Shown here: positions 52,398 through 61,564 of the stretch, in pieces
Position numbering within the stretch: position 1 is the stretch's first letter
Layout of the letters: every line of letters starts with the position of its first letter
Assembly: GCF_004364125.1 (NCBI RefSeq)
Contig: NZ_SNZV01000004.1
Span: forward strand, 430,189-494,188
Source: Sphingobacterium paludis
GTDB lineage: Bacteria > Bacteroidota > Bacteroidia > Sphingobacteriales > Sphingobacteriaceae
DNA length: 64,000 nucleotides
Reading direction: 5' to 3'
The notes under the pieces: generated by a model
The model's input: the letters and a program-made list of their open reading frames with translations, nothing else
What the model was told of the DNA's origin: nothing
Databases searched by the model: none
Translations under genes and position numbers: made by a program

Positions 52398-53729
52398 ATG
52401 AAAATTTGGCAAAAAAATATAAATGTAGATACGTTTGTTGAGACGTTTACGGTAGGCAATGATCGTGATATGGACATGCACTTGGCCGCAGCGGATGTAT
52501 TAGGGTCGCTTGCCCATACGCGCATGCTTAATAGCATCGGCCTATTACCGGAGGACGATCTAAACGCGGTACAGCAAGAACTCAAAACGATCTACAAACA
52601 AATAGCCAATAAAGAATTTAACATTGAAGAATCTGTAGAGGATGTACATTCACAAGTGGAGATGCTGCTCACCCAGCGCATTGGCGAGGCAGGAAAAAAA
52701 ATTCACTCGGGTCGATCACGTAACGACCAGGTACTTGTCGATTTGAAACTCTATTTCCGTTCTGAAATAGAAAGTCTGGTTCAGGATGTGGATGCGCTAT
52801 TCAGCACCTTGATCGGTTTAAGTGAAAAACATAAATCGGTTTTGATTCCGGGATACACACATTTACAAATTGCTATGCCATCTTCTTTCGGCTTATGGTT
52901 TGGCGCCTATGCTGAGAGTTTGGTTGATGATTTGGAGCTACTGAAAGCCGCTTGGAAGGTGTGTAACAAAAATCCGCTAGGTTCCGCTGCGGGATATGGC
53001 TCCTCCTTTCCATTGGACCGTACCATGACGACGAAGCTACTTGGCTTTGACGATCTGAATTATAATGTCGTGTATGCGCAAATGGGACGTGGCAAGACCG
53101 AACGTATTATTGCACAGGGTATGAGCGCTATTGCGGCGACATTGGCTAAGTTTGCCATGGATGTTTGCCTATTTATCAACCAAAACTTCGGGTTTATATC
53201 GTTTCCAGCGCATCTTACAACGGGGTCCAGCATTATGCCGCATAAAAAAAATCCGGATGTCTTCGAGTTGATTCGTTCGCGATGCAACAAGATCCAAGCG
53301 CTACCCAATGAAATTGCGCTCATGACGACCAATTTACCCTCAGGCTACCACCGCGATCTGCAGTTGCTGAAAGAGAATCTATTCCCGGCATTTCAATCGC
53401 TCAGTGATTGCTTAAAGATCACCAGCTTTATGTTGGGGCATATCACGGTGAAGAATAATATCCTCGAAGATCCGAAATACGATTATTTGTTTAGCGTGGA
53501 GGTAGTAAACAACGAAGTATTGCGCGGTGTACCCTTTCGGGAGGCTTACCGAAACATTGGTATAGCTATTGACGAGGGGACATTTCAGCCATCAAAAGAG
53601 GTTCACCACAGCCATGAGGGCAGTATAGGTAACCTCTGTAATGAAGAGATCAAACGGATGTTTGAAGAGGTTAAAAATTCATTTCATTTCGAGAAGGTGC
53701 GGCAGGCGCTAGCCTCGTTGCTCCAATAA
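52398..53729 (+). CDS. argH: Argininosuccinate lyase
   Basis: Splits argininosuccinate to arginine and fumarate, the last step of the pathway. Aspartase/fumarase superfamily: HSGRSRNDQV (about residue 105), PGYTHLQIAMP, and the mobile signature loop GSSIMPHKKNPD (about 275-286). 443 residues. It stands alone, more than 12 kb from the other arginine genes, with its own promoter and terminator. Confidence 0.96.
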   Translation: MKIWQKNINVDTFVETFTVGNDRDMDMHLAAADVLGSLAHTRMLNSIGLLPEDDLNAVQQELKTIYKQIANKEFNIEESVEDVHSQVEMLLTQRIGEAGKKIHSGRSRNDQVLVDLKLYFRSEIESLVQDVDALFSTLIGLSEKHKSVLIPGYTHLQIAMPSSFGLWFGAYAESLVDDLELLKAAWKVCNKNPLGSAAGYGSSFPLDRTMTTKLLGFDDLNYNVVYAQMGRGKTERIIAQGMSAIAATLAKFAMDVCLFINQNFGFISFPAHLTTGSSIMPHKKNPDVFELIRSRCNKIQALPNEIALMTTNLPSGYHRDLQLLKENLFPAFQSLSDCLKITSFMLGHITVKNNILEDPKYDYLFSVEVVNNEVLRGVPFREAYRNIGIAIDEGTFQPSKEVHHSHEGSIGNLCNEEIKRMFEEVKNSFHFEKVRQALASLLQ

Positions 53730-53745
53730 TATCAGTTTATATCAC

Positions 53746-53781
53746 ATGCCCCGACAACATGATTACAGGTTGTCGGGGCAT
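53746..53781. terminator. Bidirectional terminator between argH and galM
   Basis: Perfect 13-bp GC-rich stem ATGCCCCGACAAC and complement with a 10-nt loop. The genes on both sides converge on it. Confidence 0.8.
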
Positions 53782-53786
53782 TTCGA

Positions 53787-54851
53787 TTAGCTACCTTTTT
53801 GGATAGAAAACCTATATATGGTCTTTGACTCGAAAACCTCACCCGCTGCTAACCTCGTACTCGGAAACGATGGTTGGTTAGGGCTGTCGGGGTAGTGCTG
53901 GGTTTCAAAACAAAACGCCGAACGCGAGAAATAGGTGCCTCCAGATTTCCCTGTGTCATTCCCGGTAAGGAAATTACCTGTATAGAACTGTACAGCAGGC
54001 TCGGTCGTGAAAACATCAAGTTTGATTCCTGATGAGCTTGCATGGGCCGATGCGGCGGGCAATGAAAAGGGCTGGGTGTTTACAAAACTGTGGTCATAGC
54101 CACTGCCATGAACAAGCTGTTTTTCCTGTCTGTCTATATCTGCAAACACCTGCTTGGGGGTGCGAAAGTCAAAGGCCGTATCATCCACAGGAGCTTCGAT
54201 ACCCTCCGGAATTTGATTTTCATCGATAGGGATAAAGTGATCGGAAGGTATCGTCACCCAATGTTGCAAGATATCGCTATGGCCCTCCCCATCTAGGTTA
54301 AAATAAGCGTGGTTGGTAAGGTTGATCACCGTTTCTTCATCTGTTTCTGCTTTGTAGCTGATCATGATTTCGTTGTCCTCGGTAAGTTCATAGGAGACAC
54401 AAACTTTCAGATTGCCGGGAAAACCTTCTTCGCCGTCTTCGGATACATAGTAGAAGTCTATTTTGTTAGTGAACGACACTTGTCTATCCCATACTTTAGT
54501 GTGGAAACCGGTCGGTCCGCCATGTAGGCAATTGCTCCCATTGTTCTGCTCCAATATATAGTTTTGGCCACCGATAGAAAATTCGCCGTTGGCGATACGA
54601 TTGGCATAACGGCCTATCGTGGCGCCATGATATTGCTCATCAGCGTTGATATATTCTTGAATGCTATTAAAACCCAGTACGACGTCTCGTAAATCACCGA
54701 ACTTATCCGGAACCAATATACTCACTATACGTGCTCCGTAATCTGTAAAAGCTACCTGCATGCCCGAACGGTTTTTCAAGACAACGAGGTGCGTATTTTT
54801 TTGCTCAATTTTGTATTCGAATGCGGCTAGGTCTGGAAGTTTATATGCCAT
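53787..54851 (-). CDS. galM: Aldose 1-epimerase (mutarotase)
   Basis: Interconverts anomers of glucose/galactose. Seen: DYGARIVSILVPD, GRYANRIANGEF, LHGGPTGFHTKVW, the catalytic His in LTNHAYFNLDGEG, GYDHSFV, and the catalytic Glu in FCFETQHYPDSPN. The ATG at 54851 (MAYKLPDL) gives 354 residues; the longer frame adds an unlikely N-terminus. No signal peptide, so it is cytoplasmic. Monocistronic. Confidence 0.92.
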   Translation of the reverse strand: MAYKLPDLAAFEYKIEQKNTHLVVLKNRSGMQVAFTDYGARIVSILVPDKFGDLRDVVLGFNSIQEYINADEQYHGATIGRYANRIANGEFSIGGQNYILEQNNGSNCLHGGPTGFHTKVWDRQVSFTNKIDFYYVSEDGEEGFPGNLKVCVSYELTEDNEIMISYKAETDEETVINLTNHAYFNLDGEGHSDILQHWVTIPSDHFIPIDENQIPEGIEAPVDDTAFDFRTPKQVFADIDRQEKQLVHGSGYDHSFVNTQPFSLPAASAHASSSGIKLDVFTTEPAVQFYTGNFLTGNDTGKSGGTYFSRSAFCFETQHYPDSPNQPSFPSTRLAAGEVFESKTIYRFSIQKGS

Positions 54852-55066
54852 GTGTGTTTTGCGTAGATTTCTATAAAAATACGGAATACTGCTGATACGA
54901 AGAAGCAAAACAGCGAAAACAATCTTTTCTTCATCGCTGTGTAATAGCGTTCAGCAGCTTGTTTATTAAGTCTTTAACGCAGCCTATTCTATGTATGTAA
55001 AAGTTCGCAGGGGGTAATTGTAAGGAGCGTTGGTATTTATTTTCCTTACCGCAAAAGGAGAAATCT

Positions 55067-55074
55067 TATATTTG
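55067..55074 (+). promoter_or_regulatory. Predicted -7 box of dgt
   Basis: TATATTTG is a perfect TAnnTTTG, 25 nt before the ATG at 55099. The -33 position shows only TTTC. Confidence 0.5.
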
Positions 55075-55098
55075 CGCAAAGCAAAAACTACATTTTAC

Positions 55099-56445
55099 AT
55101 GAATTGGAAACAATTGCTTTCGGCAAAACGATGGGGTTACGAAGATCGTGCAATCAATGATCATCTCGATGCGCGCTCCGAATTTCAGCGCGATTATGAT
55201 CGGTTGATTTTTTCATCGCCGTTTAGAAGATTACAAAACAAAACACAGGTTTTTCCCCTTCCGGGTGCTGTCTTTGTGCATAATCGGCTTACGCACAGCC
55301 TGGAAGTTGCAAGCGTTGGACGGTCTTTGGGACGACTTTTTTACAACCTGATGAAGAAGGAAAATCCAGATATCGATACCGAGTATCCCTTCCTGCAGGA
55401 AGTGGGCAATATCATTTCTTCGGCTTGTTTGTCGCATGATTTAGGAAACCCTGCTTTCGGGCACTCCGGGGAGGCTGCTATATCTTCCTACTTCACGGAG
55501 GGCGCCGGCATCAAATATAAAGAGCAGGTATCGTCGAAAGAATGGGCAGATCTGATCCATTTTGAAGGTAACGCTAATGCGCTGCGGATTCTTACGCATC
55601 CTTTCAATGGCAAAGATAAAAAGGGCTATGCCTTAACGTATGCGACTTTAGCTTCTATTGTAAAATATCCTTGTGCTGCGGTCGACGGACACGTGAGTGG
55701 AAATCATCACCGGAAAAAGTATGGGTTTTTCGAGTGTGAGGCAGAAAGCTTTGCACAAATTGCTGCGGAGTTAGGGCTTGAAAAAGATCCAACCAATCCG
55801 CGTGGGTATCTGCGCCACCCCTTAGTCTACCTCGTCGAGGCGGCAGATGATATTTGCTATAATATTATCGACCTCGAAGACGCCCATCACCTGAAGATAC
55901 TTTCGTATAAAGAAGTAGAAGAATTATTGTTGCCTCTATGCGGAGGTGAAAATCTTGAAGTTCGCTTGGAAGGCTTGAAAGATACGGGTAGTAAGGTGGA
56001 GTTGCTTCGAGCAAAAGCGATCAACACACTGATCAATGCATGCGCAGAAGTATTTGTAAAAAATCAAGATAAATTTTTGGCAGGTACCTTTGCAAGTGCC
56101 TTGATGGATGCGCTGGACGAACCTATCGTGGCGCAGATGAAAAAGATATCAAAAATATCTGTAGCAAATATATACAATGCCCCAACGGTGGTTCAAATAG
56201 AAATTGCAGGTTACAAGGTAATGAATGCGCTCTTGGAAGAATTTGTGCCGGCTTATTTGAAAAGCAATAAGACCATGTTCGACCGTAAGCTGGTTGCTAT
56301 GATTCCAGAACAATTTCATACCGATAGGGCAGATGCCTATGGGAAGATTCGGGCTGTCCTCGACTTTGTATCCGGTATGACCGACGTGTATGCTATTGAT
56401 TTGTATCGTAAAATTAAAGGCATATCCATACCTACATTAGATTGA
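55099..56445 (+). CDS. dgt: Deoxyguanosinetriphosphate triphosphohydrolase (dGTPase, HD domain)
   Basis: Cleaves dGTP (and perhaps other dNTPs) to the nucleoside and triphosphate. HD-domain metal ligands: His in RLTHSLEVASVGRSLG, HD in SHDLGNPAFGHSGE, and a later Asp in VEAADDICYNIIDLED. RDYDRLIFSSPFRRLQNKTQV is the typical start. The ATG at 55099 gives 448 residues; the longer frame would span the promoter. Upstream of topB. Confidence 0.94.
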   Translation: MNWKQLLSAKRWGYEDRAINDHLDARSEFQRDYDRLIFSSPFRRLQNKTQVFPLPGAVFVHNRLTHSLEVASVGRSLGRLFYNLMKKENPDIDTEYPFLQEVGNIISSACLSHDLGNPAFGHSGEAAISSYFTEGAGIKYKEQVSSKEWADLIHFEGNANALRILTHPFNGKDKKGYALTYATLASIVKYPCAAVDGHVSGNHHRKKYGFFECEAESFAQIAAELGLEKDPTNPRGYLRHPLVYLVEAADDICYNIIDLEDAHHLKILSYKEVEELLLPLCGGENLEVRLEGLKDTGSKVELLRAKAINTLINACAEVFVKNQDKFLAGTFASALMDALDEPIVAQMKKISKISVANIYNAPTVVQIEIAGYKVMNALLEEFVPAYLKSNKTMFDRKLVAMIPEQFHTDRADAYGKIRAVLDFVSGMTDVYAIDLYRKIKGISIPTLD

Positions 56446-56456
56446 TAAAGGTAGCT

Positions 56457-56503
56457 TTTGACTTCTAACTTTTTACTTTTTAATTTTGACTTTTTACTTT
56501 TCC
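56457..56503 (+). promoter_or_regulatory. Period-7 repeat that forms the topB promoter
   Basis: Six heptads (TTTTGAC, TTCTAAC, TTTTTAC, TTTTTAA, TTTTGAC, TTTTTAC). Within them TTTG (56457-56460), exactly 20 nt, TAATTTTG (56481-56488) is a full consensus promoter; transcription would begin about 10 nt before the topB ATG. Related arrays are at 305 and 2346. Confidence 0.6.
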
Positions 56504-56504
56504 A

Positions 56505-58616
56505 ATGAAAGTAGTAATCGCTGAAAAACCATCTGTAGCAAGAGATTTGGCTCGTGTCATGGGCGCAAAGGAGGTGAAAGACGGCTATATTGCCGGTAAT
56601 GGTTTCGCGTTTACCTATGCATTTGGGCATCTGGTACAACTTTGTACGCCGCAGGCATACGGCTATGCGACCTGGTCTGTTGCTAATTTGCCTATTGTTC
56701 CGGCAGCTTTCCAGTTAGAAGCAAAAAAAGTAAAGCGTGATGGAAAGCAAATGGATGATGCAGGTGCTGTCAAACAACTCAACACGATAAAGCATCTGTT
56801 GGCACAGGCGGAGGAGATTATTGTTGCGACGGATGCTGGGCGCGAAGGCGAACTGATCTTTCGAAACATATACTACTTTTTAAAATCAAAGGTGCCCTTT
56901 AAGCGATTGTGGATTTCTTCGCAGACGGATAAGGCCATCAAGGAAGGGTTTGCCAACCTAAAAGAAGGAACCGAATATGACAGCTTGTATATGTCTGCTC
57001 GATCTCGATCCGAATCCGACTGGCTGATCGGTATCAACGCCACACAAGCTTTGACGCTGGCAGCAGGTAATAAGGGTTTGCTATCCCTAGGTCGCGTGCA
57101 AACACCGACGCTGGCCATGATCTGCTCGCGTTATCTAGAAAATAAAGATTTCAAGCCGCAGGCCTTCTATAAGATACAGGCGGGATTCGAAAAGGACAAC
57201 ATTAAGTTTAAAGCCACGTCCAACAAAATCGATAAAAAGGAAGATGCCGAACAGGCCATCGCCAAGATCACGGTAGGATCTGAGGCTAGGGTCGTCAAAG
57301 TAGAGGCCAAGGAAACAAAAGAACCACCCCCGCTTTTGTTTGATCTTACATCGTTGCAGCAAGATGCGAATAAGAAATACGGTTATTCCGCTGACCAAAC
57401 CTTAGGTATTGCACAGACACTCTACGAAAAGAAAGTAATTACCTATCCCCGTACCGGCTCGCGTTATATCGGTGAAGATGTTTTCGAAGGCATTGGCGAC
57501 CTTTTTCAGCATTTAGCGGACACCGCCGATGAAAATATTGCCGCAATCAGTAGAAATTTAATAGGTGCCAAATTAAATAAGCGCTCCGTAGATGATAAGA
57601 AAGTCACCGATCACCATGCCCTATTGGTGACTGATGAAAAGCCGGGCCCAATGCCTAAGGATCAGCAAAATATCTACAACATGATTGCGAAGCGGATGGT
57701 CGAAAGTTTCTCCGAGGTCTGTTTGAAAGATATCACAACGGTTATCATAGACGCGCATGGGGTCGAACTTATTGCAAAAGGAACCGTTATTCGCCAATAT
57801 GGCTGGCGCCTGTCACCCGACCAGGTTGAATCGCCCGATGAAGATAAAAACGCCGACGATCAGGATAACGAAAATGCACAATTGCCAAAGCTGTTGGCCG
57901 AGGAATTACTGGAAATTCTCTCGCTGGAGCTGGCAGAACGCCACACCAAGGCGAGACCTATCCATACGGAGGCCTCCTTGTTGAAAGCCATGGAAACATC
58001 CGGCAAGGAAATTGAAGATGAGGAGATGCGGCAGGCCATGAAAGATTGTGGACTCGGAACACCAGCCACACGTGCAGCAACCATTGAAACGCTTTTTCAA
58101 CGCGATTATATCAAACGTGATAGGAAGAAGCTTATCCCTACGGAGAAAGGTTTAGCCGTCTATCAACTCGTAAAAGATCGCTCGATAGCGAAGGTAACCC
58201 TCACCGGGAAGTGGGAGCAAAAGCTGGAAGAGATGCGAGCAAATAAAGTGTCATACGATGTATTCATGAAGCATATCAAAGACTACACCGTAAAGATTAC
58301 GAAAGAATTGCTGACGCTCCGCGTTGCTATACAGCAAGAAGAAATTAAACCGCTGCAGAAGGGAAAAATAAAATGTCCGAAATGTGATGCGGGAAACATC
58401 CAGCTATACGAAAAGGTTGCGCAATGCGATCATTATGCCCGCGGTTGTGATTTTAAAATATGGCGTACGTTGCATGGGGTTTTCTTAGAGGAGAAAGAGA
58501 TGAAGAATTTATTGGAAAAAGGAAAGACTACCGTTTTGAAAGGCGTACGAAACAAGGGGGGGCAGGCAGGTGAAGGCACGCTAGTATTACAAGATCTGAA
58601 AGTTATCGTGGCGTAG
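56505..58616 (+). CDS. topB: DNA topoisomerase III
   Basis: Type IA topoisomerase, 703 residues. Toprim domain (VVIAEKPSVARDLA at 3-16; TDAGREGELIFR about residue 110), the active-site Tyr in TYPRTGSRYI (about 311-320), and SADQTLGIAQTLYEKK. The C-terminus holds a four-Cys zinc ribbon (CPKCDAG...CDHYARGC, about 628-656) as in Bacteroidota TopB enzymes. It is a chromosomal-type, single gene; no conjugative-element genes are nearby. Confidence 0.95.
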   Translation: MKVVIAEKPSVARDLARVMGAKEVKDGYIAGNGFAFTYAFGHLVQLCTPQAYGYATWSVANLPIVPAAFQLEAKKVKRDGKQMDDAGAVKQLNTIKHLLAQAEEIIVATDAGREGELIFRNIYYFLKSKVPFKRLWISSQTDKAIKEGFANLKEGTEYDSLYMSARSRSESDWLIGINATQALTLAAGNKGLLSLGRVQTPTLAMICSRYLENKDFKPQAFYKIQAGFEKDNIKFKATSNKIDKKEDAEQAIAKITVGSEARVVKVEAKETKEPPPLLFDLTSLQQDANKKYGYSADQTLGIAQTLYEKKVITYPRTGSRYIGEDVFEGIGDLFQHLADTADENIAAISRNLIGAKLNKRSVDDKKVTDHHALLVTDEKPGPMPKDQQNIYNMIAKRMVESFSEVCLKDITTVIIDAHGVELIAKGTVIRQYGWRLSPDQVESPDEDKNADDQDNENAQLPKLLAEELLEILSLELAERHTKARPIHTEASLLKAMETSGKEIEDEEMRQAMKDCGLGTPATRAATIETLFQRDYIKRDRKKLIPTEKGLAVYQLVKDRSIAKVTLTGKWEQKLEEMRANKVSYDVFMKHIKDYTVKITKELLTLRVAIQQEEIKPLQKGKIKCPKCDAGNIQLYEKVAQCDHYARGCDFKIWRTLHGVFLEEKEMKNLLEKGKTTVLKGVRNKGGQAGEGTLVLQDLKVIVA

Positions 58617-58687
58617 CCAGTCGTGTGAAACTGCCGGTGCGCTTTTAAAATTGACGCACAACAAACAAAATCACTTCCAAAAACCGA

Positions 58688-58695
58688 TATATTTG
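58688..58695 (+). promoter_or_regulatory. Predicted -7 box just before the gene at 58702
   Basis: TATATTTG, a perfect match, ends 7 nt before the ATG, so the transcript would begin at or near the start codon. Confidence 0.4.
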
Positions 58696-58701
58696 TCCGC
58701 T

Positions 58702-59685
58702 ATGGCTTCAAAACTCTATAATCCCTTTTTAGACTTCAAATTCAATAACGAAACCTGTTTTCTATCGGGAGAGGTGTTGAGCTCACGCGACGAGCAAATA
58801 CAAGTCTTTCCGCTATGGATGATGAGAAAATTCGATCTGGAAGACAAGCCTTTCCGTATGTTGGATGAAAACATCGTCAATTATAAGTCGCTGAAATTGC
58901 CTTGTTCAGTGGCTACAGCAGGGTTGTTTGAGGAGTTAGAGTTGGAAATCGAACAGGCCATGGAGCAGGGCTATGATGCGGTGATAAACGTTCCGGAAAT
59001 CAGGCTCTTCCAATGGGTCGCCAAGATTTTATATGGTGTAGTGTTTAACGAGATTCAGTCTGGCGTGCGGCAAGCCATGCTAAGCGGCGAACCGATGAAT
59101 TTTTCGCAAGCTTTGGTGCACAAGTTTCGCAACCTGCACGCCATGTTGCAGTCCCTCCGTGTGGCTATGGAGTTTGAAAACCGGAACCCGTTTTCCGTTC
59201 TCGTGTTGCCTGTGGACAATCCAGAAGCACATTTCAATTACCGCGATGAAATCAATACCTTGATTTTTTCGTTTAGAATGAACGATTTCGCTATCATAGC
59301 GACATTGCAAGACAATGGAACACATGCCGTCTATCATGAAGACATCTTACAGGCTATTGCAGGCCAACGGCTGCACCCCGTTCAATTTGAAGAAGTTTGT
59401 GCCCGGTATTTTTATTCTGCCTATTTGTTTAACCGCTTACCGGATTACACATACATGGAGACGCCGGATAAAATTTATGTGGAGCCGATGCCCCTAAATG
59501 ACTGGACGATGAAGCCTATATTTGACAATTGGCAGTTTAAAACATACGGACAGGTATTGGAAAATTTTTGGAAGCCATGGGGCTTTACCTTATTTGAAAT
59601 TATCAAAGATCCGGAACATCCGATGACCTTTCTACGGACTGAAGACGGATCTTTTAAGAAGGACCTAGATTTGGCGAAAGCCTAA
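58702..59685 (+). CDS. Conserved-looking protein of unknown function
   Basis: 327 residues from the ATG at 58702 (a TTG-started form from 58651 would add 17 residues). No signal peptide or membrane helix. Rich in aromatic residues (YNPFLDFKFNN, FPLWMMRKFD, FWKPWGFTLFEI) and helical in the middle (AMEQGYDAVINVPEIRLF). No catalytic motif that I can name. It lies in the same direction between topB and the TonB-C gene. Confidence 0.65.
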   Translation: MASKLYNPFLDFKFNNETCFLSGEVLSSRDEQIQVFPLWMMRKFDLEDKPFRMLDENIVNYKSLKLPCSVATAGLFEELELEIEQAMEQGYDAVINVPEIRLFQWVAKILYGVVFNEIQSGVRQAMLSGEPMNFSQALVHKFRNLHAMLQSLRVAMEFENRNPFSVLVLPVDNPEAHFNYRDEINTLIFSFRMNDFAIIATLQDNGTHAVYHEDILQAIAGQRLHPVQFEEVCARYFYSAYLFNRLPDYTYMETPDKIYVEPMPLNDWTMKPIFDNWQFKTYGQVLENFWKPWGFTLFEIIKDPEHPMTFLRTEDGSFKKDLDLAKA

Positions 59686-59717
59686 TTAATCCGTAAATTT
59701 AACGGAAAGAGGTGATT

Positions 59718-60140
59718 ATGAGAAGCTGGAGACTATTATTTTTTCTTTTCTTGTTCGTACAAACTGTGCAGGCGCAATCGGCTGTTGATTCCCTTATTGT
59801 AACGTCTGTGGATACTTACCCGCAGTTTCGAAGTGGCGCGGGCAGTTGGAATAAATTTGTGCAGGCTAACCTCGATGTTCGTAAGCTTGTAAACAGTATA
59901 GATAGTACATCGTATGTGGATTACGGCTTACGCCAAACGGCCGTCTTGGAATTTACGGTGTGTGAAGATGGTGAAGTTTGTGATGTAGCTATTATCAACA
60001 AAAATAAGATCAGTCCCGAATTTGCGGAAGAGGCATTGCGCGTGATGCGTAAGTCACCGAAGTGGATACCTGCCAAAAAGGAAGGTAAGGGCGTGCGAAC
60101 ACGCATCAAGCAATCCATTACCGCGTTGCTGGATCGCTAG
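59718..60140 (+). CDS. Secreted protein with a TonB C-terminal-like domain
   Basis: 140 residues. Signal peptide (1-20, ending VQAQS), then TonB-C-like fold (about 55-140): LEFTVCEDGEVCDVAIIN, then ISPEFAEEALRVMRKSPKWIPAKKEGKGVRTRI. In Bacteroidota such domains occur without the TonB membrane helix. Here there is no N-terminal transmembrane anchor beyond the signal peptide, so it does not act like classical TonB. A GTG at 59712 is also possible. Confidence 0.8.
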   Translation: MRSWRLLFFLFLFVQTVQAQSAVDSLIVTSVDTYPQFRSGAGSWNKFVQANLDVRKLVNSIDSTSYVDYGLRQTAVLEFTVCEDGEVCDVAIINKNKISPEFAEEALRVMRKSPKWIPAKKEGKGVRTRIKQSITALLDR

Positions 60141-60232
60141 AAGCAGCAACGCGGTGCAGCACTTTTTTGAACATACTTGCGGACATACTTTTATCGCCGC
60201 AATGCATCATTTTTCCTGGATTCAAAAAGCTA

Positions 60233-61522
60233 TCAAGGCAACGATTTTTCGAAGCGTATCATCGCTTCATCGATCACGCCTTTGGTCACATTGAGATGCG
60301 GTCTAAACCGGATGCCGCGCTCCCCGCAGCCTAAGATCAATAATTTGTTGCTCATGGAGCGTGTGATAAACTCGTTCCGCTGACTTTCCGTCGCAAAGTC
60401 TACTGCTACCATAAGGCCCAATCCACGTGCATTGCTTAGATAGTGCTTTTTCTTCTCTAGATCATAGACCTTTTGCAACAGGTAATTTCCTGTCGATTCC
60501 GCATGTTGTACTAGCTTTTCATTTTCAATAATTTCGAGTATATATTGAAAGCGAACCATATCAATGAGATTTCCGCCGAAGGTGGAATTGATCCGGCTGG
60601 ATTCACGAAACACATGTTTGTCCACACGATCAAATTTCTCCTTATTGGCTAATATGCCACACACCTGTGTTTTTTTGCCAAATGCGATCAGATCCGGTAT
60701 AATGTCAGCATGTTGGTAAGCCCACATTTTTCCAGTCATTCCTAAGCCAGTCTGTACCTCGTCCATAATCAATAATATGTCGTGATGATCGCATATCACC
60801 CGCAATGCTTGAAAAAAATCTTTTCGGAAATGATTATCGCCGCCTTCTGCTTGGATCGGTTCTATAATGATACACGCGACTTCATTCGGCGCTTTTGCAA
60901 TAGCCGCTTCAATCTGTGCTATGGCTTCCTGCTCTTTCCTGACGGTCGACGCGATGGAAGATTCCGTTAATGGAAAGTTTAGTTTTGGATTTGATATCCT
61001 TGGCCAATCAAACATCGGGAAATACATGTACTTCCTCGGGTCATTTGTGTTGGTTAAGGATAGTGTGTAGCCAGATCGACCGTGGAAGGCCTGTTTAAAA
61101 TGAATGACTTTTGATGCTTGTGTATGCGCGCCATTAGCCATATTGAGTCGTGTTTTCCAATCAAAAGCGGCCTTCAGGGCATTTTCGACAGCTAGTGCGC
61201 CGCCATCGATGAAGAAACAGTATGGTAGTTGTTCGGGAATGGCTACCCTGGAAAAGGTTTCTACCACTTGGGCATAAGCCTCTGGGTATATATCAGACAT
61301 TGCAGGCTTATTAATAGCTAACTCACCGAGCTCCTTTTGTCTAGCCAGGATGTATGGATGGTTATAGCCGACAGCTGAGGAAGCGAACATAGAGAACATG
61401 TCAAGGTATTCGTCGCCGTTTATGTCTTTTAAGTAGGAGCCTTGGGAATTGGCCAAATCCATAACTAGCGGTAGGCCATCAGCAAGGATGTGTTTGGATA
61501 GTAGTTTATGTAGATCTCTCAT
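60233..61522 (-). CDS. lat: L-lysine 6-aminotransferase
   Basis: Class-III PLP aminotransferase that removes the epsilon-amino group of lysine, giving 2-aminoadipate semialdehyde (as piperideine-6-carboxylate). Seen: NGDEYLDMFSMFASSAVGYNHP, FFIDGGALAVENALKAAFDWK, FHGRSGYTLSLTNT, EPIQAEGGDNHFR, DEVQTGLGMTGK, and the PLP lysine in FGKKTQVCGI (about 291). These match lysine 6-transaminase rather than ornithine or acetylornithine enzymes. 429 residues. Partner dehydrogenase gene lies 42 nt upstream. Confidence 0.92.
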   Translation of the reverse strand: MRDLHKLLSKHILADGLPLVMDLANSQGSYLKDINGDEYLDMFSMFASSAVGYNHPYILARQKELGELAINKPAMSDIYPEAYAQVVETFSRVAIPEQLPYCFFIDGGALAVENALKAAFDWKTRLNMANGAHTQASKVIHFKQAFHGRSGYTLSLTNTNDPRKYMYFPMFDWPRISNPKLNFPLTESSIASTVRKEQEAIAQIEAAIAKAPNEVACIIIEPIQAEGGDNHFRKDFFQALRVICDHHDILLIMDEVQTGLGMTGKMWAYQHADIIPDLIAFGKKTQVCGILANKEKFDRVDKHVFRESSRINSTFGGNLIDMVRFQYILEIIENEKLVQHAESTGNYLLQKVYDLEKKKHYLSNARGLGLMVAVDFATESQRNEFITRSMSNKLLILGCGERGIRFRPHLNVTKGVIDEAMIRFEKSLP

Positions 61523-61564
61523 CAGCGAAATAGTTAAGAATAGTTGAAATGCGTGTTAGAAAGT

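Noticed and set aside
56505..58616. Topoisomerase III as a mark of a conjugative element
   Set aside because: TopB is often on Bacteroidota mobile elements, but here it sits beside dgt and other chromosomal genes, with no tra, mobilisation or integrase genes.
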